A stretch of 64,000 nt of DNA from assembly GCF_002742645.2 (NCBI RefSeq), contig NZ_CP033875.1:930001-994000 (forward strand), in the 5' to 3' direction. The notes beneath the pieces are model-generated. The model had not been told where the DNA came from. It ran no database searches and saw only the letters and a program-made list of their open reading frames with translations. The translations under genes and the position numbers were made by a program. Positions within the stretch are counted from its first letter, which is position 1, and the number at the start of each line of letters is the position of its first letter. This document shows, piece by piece, positions 47,759-54,771 of this stretch. The stretch is from Caulobacter sp. FWC26 (GTDB lineage: Bacteria; Pseudomonadota; Alphaproteobacteria; Caulobacterales; Caulobacteraceae).

Positions 47759-48631
47759 TTAAGGCCGCTGGGCTTCGATGACGGCGGTGTAGCTGGCGCT
47801 CATGCCGTCGCCCGCGAGCGGAGTGGCCGGCGCGGGCGCTGCGCCCGGGGCGCCGGCCATGCCGGGACCGCCGCGCAAGGTCTCGCCCGAGCGGACCGTG
47901 GCGTTGACCCAGTACATGCCGGCTTCGGGCAGGGTGACCTTCACCGCGCCGTCGGGGCCCGACTTAACCTTGATCTCGCCGGGGGTGGCGCGCCAGCGTG
48001 CGCCGCCAGGGACGAAGGTGACTTCCAGATTGGCGGCCGGCTTGCCGTCGAGCACGAACTTGAAGGTGGCCGCTTCGGTGGCGATGACGTCGGTCGGATG
48101 GGTGACCGGGACCAGCTCAAGGCCCTGGCCCGTCGGCTTTAGGGCCTCAAGGGTCGGCTTGTCGCGCGTGACGAAGGTCTCGTTGCGGCTGCTGGACTTG
48201 ATGGTCTTCAGATCGGCGGCGCCGGCGGGGACCTGCTTGGCGAAGTCTTCGGGCGAACCGCGGAAGCGCTTGACCTCGCCGTTCTCGGTCCAGCTGGCCA
48301 TGACGCTGTTGCTGGCGGTGTAGATCTTGTAGGTGCCCGGCTTGGTCAGCTGGACGTCGAAGGTCGAGCGGTACTGGCCGGTGGCGGCGTTCTGGATCTT
48401 GTCCGCCGCCCCGTCGGGCGCGATCACCTTGATCCCGTCCGTGCGCATCGCGCGGTGGTCGGGATAGAACAGCTCGTTGGAAATGGCCGCGTCCACGGTC
48501 ACCCAGGCGCTGTCGCCTGACAAGGTGGTGAAGGCCGGCACCATCCAGCCCCGGTGGGCGGAGGCCGACATCGGCAGGGCCAGCGCAACGCCAACGGCGG
48601 CGACAGCGAGCAGGCGCGTCTTGAAGGTCAT
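47759..48631 (-). CDS. DUF4198 domain periplasmic protein
   Basis: 290 residues from ATG 48631; GTG 48643, which overlaps the DUF2271 stop, is possible. A signal peptide (MTFKTRLLAVAAVGVALALP) ends near SASAH. The start of the mature protein, HRGWMVPAFTTLSGDSAWVTV, is characteristic of DUF4198, a family often found near TonB receptors and metal systems (some members are nickel- or cobalt-linked). A beta-sandwich is likely. Function unproven; here it belongs to the ApbE/DUF2271/PepSY operon. Confidence 0.88.
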   Translation of the reverse strand: MTFKTRLLAVAAVGVALALPMSASAHRGWMVPAFTTLSGDSAWVTVDAAISNELFYPDHRAMRTDGIKVIAPDGAADKIQNAATGQYRSTFDVQLTKPGTYKIYTASNSVMASWTENGEVKRFRGSPEDFAKQVPAGAADLKTIKSSSRNETFVTRDKPTLEALKPTGQGLELVPVTHPTDVIATEAATFKFVLDGKPAANLEVTFVPGGARWRATPGEIKVKSGPDGAVKVTLPEAGMYWVNATVRSGETLRGGPGMAGAPGAAPAPATPLAGDGMSASYTAVIEAQRP

Positions 48632-48639
48632 GGCTTTTC

Positions 48640-49155
48640 TCACTTCACGGAAACGGTGACGGCGCCCAGCTCAGCCGAGCCCTTGGCCGAAGCGGGCTTG
48701 CCGGGCTTGCCCCAGACGAACGGCACACGGACGGCCTCATGACCGCCGACTTCGCGGGCGGCCTCGACCACGAGGTTGTACTGACCGGGTTTAAGGCTCT
48801 TGAGCGCGCCCTTGGCGCCGGAGAAGACCAGCTTTTGGGGGCCTGGCGCACGCGTGGCGCCGCTGACGCCGTCGGCGGGGAAGCTCATCTCGCGGCCGGC
48901 CTTGCGCCACCACTGGCGCATGTCCTTGAGCCACTTGGCGCCGTTGTCCTCGCGGTTCTTGGCGTCATACCAGACGGCCAGGGTGCCGGCGGCGGTGGAA
49001 TCGGCCGGGTTCTCGATCCAGATGGCCACGTAGGGCTTGTGGTACTCGGCCACATTCAGCTTGGGCACCTCGACCGTGACATTGAGGTCGGCGGCCATCG
49101 CCGGAGCGCCGACGGCGGCGCCGGCGAAGGTGAGCAGGGAAATCGAACGCTTCAC
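48640..49155 (-). CDS. DUF2271 domain periplasmic protein with SGAT flavinylation-type motif
   Basis: 171 residues from GTG 49155, which follows the PepSY gene stop by 10 bases and begins a signal peptide (KRSISLLTFAGAAVGAPAMA). The body is a beta-sandwich: LNVTVEVPKLNVAEYHKPYV, AVWYDAKNRED and later LVVEAAREVGGHEAVRVPF. DGVSGATRAPG puts S98-G99-A100-T101 in the form used by ApbE to attach FMN. With apbE two genes away, this is the likely flavin carrier in the periplasm. The attachment itself is inferred. Confidence 0.87.
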   Translation of the reverse strand: MKRSISLLTFAGAAVGAPAMAADLNVTVEVPKLNVAEYHKPYVAIWIENPADSTAAGTLAVWYDAKNREDNGAKWLKDMRQWWRKAGREMSFPADGVSGATRAPGPQKLVFSGAKGALKSLKPGQYNLVVEAAREVGGHEAVRVPFVWGKPGKPASAKGSAELGAVTVSVK

Positions 49156-49165
49156 GGGGTCTGCC

Positions 49166-49795
49166 TCAGAGGTGGACGAACAGGATGACAAGAAGGATGG
49201 GCGCGACCAGGCCCAGCCCGACCAGAGGCCAGGTCAGCGGCCGCGCGCGGGCGTGGAACTGCAGCAGGATCAGGCCGGTGATCGTGAAGATCACGCAGGC
49301 GACCGCGAAGATGTCGATGAACCAGCTCCAGGCCGTGCCGGTGTTGCGGCCCTTGTGCAGGTCGTTCAGCAGGCTGATCGCGCCGCGCGTGGTCTTTTCG
49401 TGCTCCACCGCGCCGGTCTCGCGATCGATCGAGACCCAGGCGTCTCCGCCGGGCCGGGCCAGGGCCACATAGACCTCATCGGCCGACCATTCGCCCTCGC
49501 GCCCGGCCACGTCTGCGCCGACGGCCTCGTCGAGGAACGGCTCCAGCTGGACGGGCAGGGGGCGCTTACCCTCCTCGGGCCCTTTGGCCAGCACCGCCAG
49601 CAGCTCCGGTGGCAGGGTGGCTTTGCGGCTGACGACCTTCGGCTCGGCCTCGATCTGGCCTGCGTGGTTCAGGGTGATGCCCGTGATCGCGAACAACAAC
49701 ATACCGATCAGCGACACGGCCGCGCTGATCCAGTGCCACTGGTGCAACTGCTTCAGCCAGAACGAGCGGCGATGTTGAGCGGCGGCGGATTTCAC
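49166..49795 (-). CDS. PepSY-associated transmembrane protein
   Basis: 209 residues from GTG 49795. Helix 1 (about residues 20-42; ISAAVSLIGMLLFAITGITLN) follows a histidine-containing start (KQLHQWHW). A periplasmic PepSY-like loop follows, then LLNDLHKGRNTG and two more helices at the C-terminus. The histidines at helix ends are in the pattern used for haem in related membrane ferric reductases. It is the first gene of the operon, 44 bp after the Fur-like box, and probably passes electrons across the inner membrane. Confidence 0.85.
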   Translation of the reverse strand: MKSAAAQHRRSFWLKQLHQWHWISAAVSLIGMLLFAITGITLNHAGQIEAEPKVVSRKATLPPELLAVLAKGPEEGKRPLPVQLEPFLDEAVGADVAGREGEWSADEVYVALARPGGDAWVSIDRETGAVEHEKTTRGAISLLNDLHKGRNTGTAWSWFIDIFAVACVIFTITGLILLQFHARARPLTWPLVGLGLVAPILLVILFVHL

Positions 49796-49838
49796 AGGCG
49801 GACGCGACCGGGGCTAGGCGACGGAGAAACCGTCCTTA

Positions 49839-49863
49839 CTTGAGAACGAATTGCAATTTCAAG
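49839..49863 (-). promoter_or_regulatory. Fur-like box upstream of the PepSY/ApbE operon
   Basis: On the minus strand CTTGAAATTGCAATTCGTTC followed by TCAAG. It has a palindromic AATTGCAATT core and CTTGA/TCAAG outer arms. The part TTGCAATTCGTTCTCAA resembles Fur boxes of the TTGCAAATCATTCTCAA kind. It lies 44 bp before the PepSY gene start. It is one of the most AT-rich spots in the window. Confidence 0.6.
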
Positions 49864-49933
49864 AGCCAAGGCGAGGCGAAACGCAAGATCGCCTGAAAGG
49901 CGTCTAGCATAGGCGTATCAGACGCAAGGCTGT

Positions 49934-51331
49934 TTACGGCGTTGCAAGTTGGGCCCCGCGCGCCAAGGCGCCGAGGAGCACATTGGCGGGCACCGGTTTG
50001 CGCAGGACGGGGCCATCGTCGACATCTGGCTCTTGGTAGCCGGTCAAATAGACGAACGGGATGCCCTGACGGCGAAGGGCCTTGGCCACGGGCGTGATCA
50101 GGCGTCCACCCAGATTGATGTCCAGAAGCGCACGATCGACCGTATGAGCGTCCAGCAGTTCCATCGCTTCCTCGATGGTGCCGGCGGGGCCGATCACCTT
50201 AGCGCCCGCGGAGGTCAGCACACGGCTCAGCTCCATTGCGAGGACGCCTTCGTCTTCGACGACGAGCACATGCTGATCGCTCAGATTGGGGCCGAGTTCG
50301 GCGGTGAGGCCTGGACGATAGACCGGTGCGCCTTCCGCCGGACGGGGTTGCGCGCCCTGCAAAAGGTCAAGCCGCACCTTCAGGCCTTGGGGGCGCCAGA
50401 CGTGTTCGATCCGCGCCCCGAGCTGTTTGACCGCGCTTTCGATCAAGGTCGAGCCAAACCCGCGTCGGGTCGGTGTCGCGATCGACATGCCGGCGTCCTC
50501 GCGCCACTTCAGACGCAGAACACCAGCCTCCTCGAAGCTCCAGCTCACATTGAGCCGGCCCAGCGGGCGCGACAGCGCGCCGTATTTGCTCGCATTGGTG
50601 GCCAGCTCGTGAATGACCAGGGCGAGAGACTGCGCCGCCTGCGCGTCGATCAGGGCCGGCGGACCCAGGATGGCGATTTGCTCGCCGCCGTCGCCGCCAT
50701 AGGGCTCAAGTTCCAGGCGCAACAGGTCGTGCATGTCGACGCCGGTCCAGCGCGTCGTCGACAGCAGGCTGTGCGCCCGCGCCAGCGAACCGATCCGGCC
50801 CGACAGCGCGTCGACGTACTGGTCCTTGGACTCGAACGGCGTCAACTGCGCCAGGGACTGGACGACCGTCAGCACGTTCTTGGCGCGGTGATCCACTTCG
50901 CGGATCAGCAGACGCTCGGTCTCCTCCGCGCGTTTGCGGTCGGAAATGTCGATGATCAGCGCATAATAGCCTGTCACCTCGCCCTGAGGAGTCCGGTCCG
51001 GAACATAGCGGGCCTCGATGAAACGGGAACCGAGGCCCTGATAGTCGACCTCGCCCTCAAAGATCAGAGTCTCACCCGCCAGGGCGCGCGTGACATGGTC
51101 TTTCAAGCGCTCGTAGGCGGCTCCTCCGATCACGTCGCGAAGCCTGCGGCCTTCGATCGACGCCCGATTCACACCGAACCAGAGTTCATAGGCGCGGTTC
51201 ACAAACCGATAGCGCTCGTCGCGGTCGACATAGCTGATCAGGATCGGCACCGCATCGGCCATCGCGCTGGAGAATCTGTCGCGATGTTCGGCAGGCGGGA
51301 AAGGCGGCGGAGGTAGGTCGTCTCGAGACAT
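49934..51331 (-). CDS. HWE-type sensor histidine kinase with PAS and receiver domains
   Basis: 465 residues from ATG 51331 (MSRDDLPPPPFPP). A PAS domain (about residues 25-130; PILISYVDRDERYRFVNRAYE) precedes the HWE dimerisation part with H148 (EVDHRAKNVLT), and the ATPase part has HELATNASKYGALS and the WxE signature WRE. The C-terminal receiver keeps its Asp (ALLDINLGG). It is cytosolic, with no membrane span. HWE kinases often sit in general stress or light pathways, but no PhyR/NepR genes are seen here. The order kinase-then-receiver suggests negative feedback or a phosphorelay. Confidence 0.92.
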   Translation of the reverse strand: MSRDDLPPPPFPPAEHRDRFSSAMADAVPILISYVDRDERYRFVNRAYELWFGVNRASIEGRRLRDVIGGAAYERLKDHVTRALAGETLIFEGEVDYQGLGSRFIEARYVPDRTPQGEVTGYYALIIDISDRKRAEETERLLIREVDHRAKNVLTVVQSLAQLTPFESKDQYVDALSGRIGSLARAHSLLSTTRWTGVDMHDLLRLELEPYGGDGGEQIAILGPPALIDAQAAQSLALVIHELATNASKYGALSRPLGRLNVSWSFEEAGVLRLKWREDAGMSIATPTRRGFGSTLIESAVKQLGARIEHVWRPQGLKVRLDLLQGAQPRPAEGAPVYRPGLTAELGPNLSDQHVLVVEDEGVLAMELSRVLTSAGAKVIGPAGTIEEAMELLDAHTVDRALLDINLGGRLITPVAKALRRQGIPFVYLTGYQEPDVDDGPVLRKPVPANVLLGALARGAQLATP

Positions 51332-51449
51332 GGAAAATGGACGCCCGACGCCGAAGTAGCAACGCGATACCGTTGCACGCCAAGGCGTCGCTCCAAAGAG
51401 CGGGAGCGTGAGACAAACGGTCGCAGCAACCACAGGCTGAGTTTTGCGC

Positions 51450-52160
51450 CTAGACCGTTTCCTGGCGCCGGAAAGTGACGACGAGCACATCGCGCACCGC
51501 CGGCGCCTGCGCATTGCGCGGGCGGATCGGCGTGACGCCGTGCAGCACCCGATGATCGTCGAGAAACACCGCATCGCCGGGCGTCGTCAGCGTGAAGGAG
51601 CCGAGGCTCGATCCGTCCGGTGCAAAGATATCGGTCACGCCGCGGTCGACGTTCTGGCGGTCGACCAGCATGACGATCACCCAGTCGACGCCGTCGCGGT
51701 GCATGCCTTCAGGCGTGGGCAGGCCCTGCTCACCCGCCCGCGCCTCGATGCGGAACTGATGCATCTCCACATGCCAGGGGGATTCCGAGGCGGGCGACAG
51801 GGGATCGAACAGCTCAAGCCCCGTGGCGATCACGCCGCGCGTCACCGGATGGTCGGCGATCGCGTCGCTCACCGGCTCGAACCAGCGCTGCACCCCGCCG
51901 TTCAGAGGGTTGTAGTCGCGGCTTTGCCAGTGCGGTTGGTGAGGTTTGCGCTCCAAGAGACCGGGCGCGACGGCGAACGCGGCGAACCGTCGGCGGCGAT
52001 AGCGCCCGCCGTCGGCCATGAAGGTGTCGAGGCCAAGGTCGTTCCAGCTGGCGGCGAAGTCGTCCCAATCGGCGACGGCCTCCGGCCCGAGCATCGCTCG
52101 GGTCTCTTCGGCCGGGAAGCGGACGAAGCCTTGGTCGGCCAGATGCGCGCGCGGACTCAA
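51450..52160 (-). CDS. 2-oxoglutarate/Fe(II) dioxygenase family protein (PF10014-like)
   Basis: 236 residues from TTG 52160, which overlaps the truncated haemoglobin stop by TTGA; earlier in-frame codons run inside that gene. The iron site is GMHRDGVDW (HxD) with the distal His in HRVLHGVTPI and the 2OG Arg in RDVLVVTFRR. The family includes L-isoleucine 4-hydroxylase, so a free amino acid or similar may be hydroxylated. The overlap suggests translational coupling with the haemoglobin. The substrate is unknown. Confidence 0.87.
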   Translation of the reverse strand: MSPRAHLADQGFVRFPAEETRAMLGPEAVADWDDFAASWNDLGLDTFMADGGRYRRRRFAAFAVAPGLLERKPHQPHWQSRDYNPLNGGVQRWFEPVSDAIADHPVTRGVIATGLELFDPLSPASESPWHVEMHQFRIEARAGEQGLPTPEGMHRDGVDWVIVMLVDRQNVDRGVTDIFAPDGSSLGSFTLTTPGDAVFLDDHRVLHGVTPIRPRNAQAPAVRDVLVVTFRRQETV

Positions 52161-52570
52161 GCCGCCGCTCCAGGCTTGTGAAATAGGCCTAGTTTCAGGG
52201 TGGCGGCGATGCGCTCGGCTTTCTGGCCGATGGTCGCCGCGCGGGGGGCGTCGAACAGCTCCGCGCAGGTCATGTGAAAGAGGCCCAGCCACGGCGTAAA
52301 CAGGCCCTCTGTGAGACCTTCGACGCCCTGGTGGGCCGCCACCGGCTGGCCCTTGTAGCGGCCCGAGGTGTTCAGCACCGACGACCAGAAGTCCTTCAAC
52401 TTGGCCAGGTGCTCGGGCCAGCCGTCGGGGCCGATCGCGGTCTCGAAGATCGGACCCAGGCGGTGGTGCTGGCGGATCCGCGCATAGAAGGTCTCGACCA
52501 GCCGGTCGATCTCCTCGTCGGTGAACGGAGCGGCGTCGGCGCGAGCCTGGGAGCGAGGAGAAACGGCCAT
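52157..52570 (-). CDS. Group III truncated haemoglobin
   Basis: 137 residues, the size of 2/2 haemoglobins. It opens with a disordered stretch, then FTDEEIDRLVETFYARIRQH, LGPIFETAIG and WPEHLAKLKDFWSSVL, with the proximal His in LGLFHMTCAELFD-like sequence near residue 105. It binds O2 or NO at haem in the cytosol. It is immediately upstream of and overlapping a 2OG-Fe(II) oxygenase gene, which suggests a role supplying or handling O2 for that enzyme, or protecting it from NO. Confidence 0.9.
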   Translation of the reverse strand: MAVSPRSQARADAAPFTDEEIDRLVETFYARIRQHHRLGPIFETAIGPDGWPEHLAKLKDFWSSVLNTSGRYKGQPVAAHQGVEGLTEGLFTPWLGLFHMTCAELFDAPRAATIGQKAERIAATLKLGLFHKPGAAA

Positions 52571-52660
52571 GGCCGCGATATGGACCCTGACGTCCTCCTG
52601 CAGAACCCCGGTGTGATCACACTTGGCTTCGAATTCTTACTTAAGGGGGCGCTTCGCTGT

Positions 52661-54571
52661 TCACTGAACCTCAAGCTGGAACGGCCCCGCCGGCAGACCT
52701 GCGGCGTCGAACAGGTTGAAGGTCGGGCTGTCGGACCAGGCGAAGCGGACCCTGGAGCCGGGACCGCTGAGCACCACCGAGGTCCCGTCGATGCGGCCGT
52801 CGACCCAGCGGCAGGCGATGTCGCACAGTTCAAAGCCAATCACCCGGTCCGAGCCACGCGAGACCAGACGGCCGCCGCCCACCTGGGCGAAGCTGACCAC
52901 CACGGTGTCGCCCGTCCGCTTGGCGGAGACGACCTCGGGACCGGTGGTCACCGGCTCGCCATAGAGGCGGCGGGCGGCCAAGGCCAGGCGCCGGCCGACC
53001 TCCTGCTTGTTGGCAGGGTGGATGTCGTAGGGATCGCCGATGTCGTGGGTGACCACCAGACCGGCGCGCGGATCGGCGGCGACGGCGCGGCGCTGGGCGT
53101 CGCGCAGGGCTGCGGTCCCGGCAGTCAGGCCGGGCGCGGTGGCGAAGCCGCCATAGTCGGCCAGTTGCACGACCAGGGCCGGCATGTCGGGTGATTGTCC
53201 CTGCCGCCGCTCGGCCATGAAGGCGCTCAACAGGTTCATATAGGCCTTGTCGCGGCCGACATTGGTCTCGCCCTGGTACCAGGCCAGGCCCGCATAGGCG
53301 TAGGGCCCCATCGGGGCGAGCATGCCGTTGTAAAGGGTAGAGACGCCCGCCAGAGTGTCCCAAGGCGCACGGGGCGGATCGCCGCCGGCGCGCGGTTCGA
53401 TCCGATAGGTCCAATCGGTCAGCGGCAGCGCGGTCCCATCGGCCAGGGTCAGGACGCGCTTGGCCGGATCGCCGTACATCCCGCCGTTGGCGTAGGTGTC
53501 GTAGGCTGAGACCACGAGAATGTTCTTGCCGGCCTTCAGCGAGCCGGCGGGCAGGGCGTAGCGGCGGTCCAGCCAGGCGCCAGAGGTCGCCCCGACCCCC
53601 ACGCCGTTGAGATAGGTGGTGTCCATCTCGTCGATCTGGGCGAGGCCCAGAGTGGCGGCCTGGGCGGCTTGGGCGGGGGTCAGCTCGATCTCGGTCTTGA
53701 ACCAGACGACGCCGTTGAACTCGGCCAGGGCCGGGACGCCCCAGCGCTCCCAGATCCCGAGGCCTTGGGGCGCGGCGGTCCAGGTTCCGGCGCCGGTCCA
53801 GGGCGCCTGCGCCGCCTGGCCGGGATTCTTGGCGCTCCACCAGGCCTTGATCACCTCGCCCCAGCGGCGGCTGGCGGCGTCCTGGTCCTTGATCGACAGG
53901 TTGAGGACCTCAATGGCCTCGTCATAGCCGCCGACCTTGCGCAGCGCCGTCGGCGTCATCCAGGCCTCGATGCCCGAACCGCCCCACGAGGCATGGATCA
54001 GCCCCAGCGGGACGTTGCGGGTCTTCTGCAACTCGCGGGCGAAGTAGAAGCAACTGGCCGAAAAGCCGCCGACGTTCTCCTTGTTGGTCGGCTTCCAGAC
54101 GGGCGGCTTCTTGTAGTCCTTGGCGGGCGAGCGGGCGTCGGCCTTCTCGATCGTGGCCATGCGGATGGTGTCGTTGGCCGCGCCGTTGTTGATCTGGTTC
54201 CAGGCGTCGCCCGAGGCGGAGACCTGCATCTCCATGTTCGATTGGCCCGAGCACAGCCAGACATCGCCGACCAGGACGGCCGACGCGCTGGCCTTGGCCG
54301 AGGCGGTGGCGGCGGTGATGGCGTAGGGGCCGCCGGCGGGCGTGGCCGGGAAGTCGACGCGCCAGGCGCCGTCGGGACCGGCCTTGGCGGTCAGGGTCTG
54401 GCCGGCGAAGGAGGCGGTGACGGTCTCGCCCGGCTTAGCGGTCCCGAACACCGGCAGGGGGCGGTCGCGCTGGACCACGGCGTGGTCGGCGAACAGGCCG
54501 TTCAGCAGAGATTGGGCGTGGGCCGGCGAAACGGCCAGGGCGGCCAGCAGGATCGGCGCGAGACGGCGCAT
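52661..54571 (-). CDS. Sialate O-acetylesterase-like SGNH hydrolase, secreted
   Basis: 636 residues with signal peptide (MRRLAPILLAALAVSPAHAQ). The SGNH block I is VWLCSGQSNMEM with catalytic S111; a later DIGDPYDIHPANK holds the Asp-His pair. A jelly-roll insert at about residues 250-350 (GRPPLPALAEF-type region, WFKTEIELTP) is usual for this family. It removes acetyl groups from sugars, on glycans or xylan. The gene lies behind the GH3 glucosidase on the same strand, with repeat B2 between, so the two probably work together on plant or bacterial polysaccharide. Confidence 0.9.
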   Translation of the reverse strand: MRRLAPILLAALAVSPAHAQSLLNGLFADHAVVQRDRPLPVFGTAKPGETVTASFAGQTLTAKAGPDGAWRVDFPATPAGGPYAITAATASAKASASAVLVGDVWLCSGQSNMEMQVSASGDAWNQINNGAANDTIRMATIEKADARSPAKDYKKPPVWKPTNKENVGGFSASCFYFARELQKTRNVPLGLIHASWGGSGIEAWMTPTALRKVGGYDEAIEVLNLSIKDQDAASRRWGEVIKAWWSAKNPGQAAQAPWTGAGTWTAAPQGLGIWERWGVPALAEFNGVVWFKTEIELTPAQAAQAATLGLAQIDEMDTTYLNGVGVGATSGAWLDRRYALPAGSLKAGKNILVVSAYDTYANGGMYGDPAKRVLTLADGTALPLTDWTYRIEPRAGGDPPRAPWDTLAGVSTLYNGMLAPMGPYAYAGLAWYQGETNVGRDKAYMNLLSAFMAERRQGQSPDMPALVVQLADYGGFATAPGLTAGTAALRDAQRRAVAADPRAGLVVTHDIGDPYDIHPANKQEVGRRLALAARRLYGEPVTTGPEVVSAKRTGDTVVVSFAQVGGGRLVSRGSDRVIGFELCDIACRWVDGRIDGTSVVLSGPGSRVRFAWSDSPTFNLFDAAGLPAGPFQLEVQ

Positions 54572-54621
54572 GGTTTGCTCCCTTTTGGCCGCCTTGTTGG
54601 CGGTCTTAGATTTCTTCGACT

Positions 54622-54740
54622 TCCCCGGCGAACGCCGGGGCCCAGATTCATCCGAAGCGCTTTAGGAGTGACTCGCCAACGATCTTGGCAAGGCCCGCGG
54701 CCCTCGTGGGTTCGATCTGGGCCCCGGCATTCGCCGGGGA
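54622..54740. repeat. Intergenic palindromic repeat, family B copy 2
   Basis: 119 bp, same length and ends as the copy at 15022-15140: TTCCCCGGCGAACGCCGGGG and CCCCGGCATTCGCCGGGGA, with CCCAGATT / GATCTGGG inner arms. The central part differs from copy 1. It lies between the GH3 and SGNH esterase genes, which face the same way. Confidence 0.85.
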
Positions 54741-54771
54741 GACCGGAATTTTTTGAACGCGTCGACGGCGC

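Noticed and set aside
51450..52292. Long start at 52292 for the 2OG oxygenase
   Set aside because: The extra 44 residues run within the haemoglobin gene and look like shadow sequence; the TTG at 52160 gives the usual family length and a stop-start overlap.
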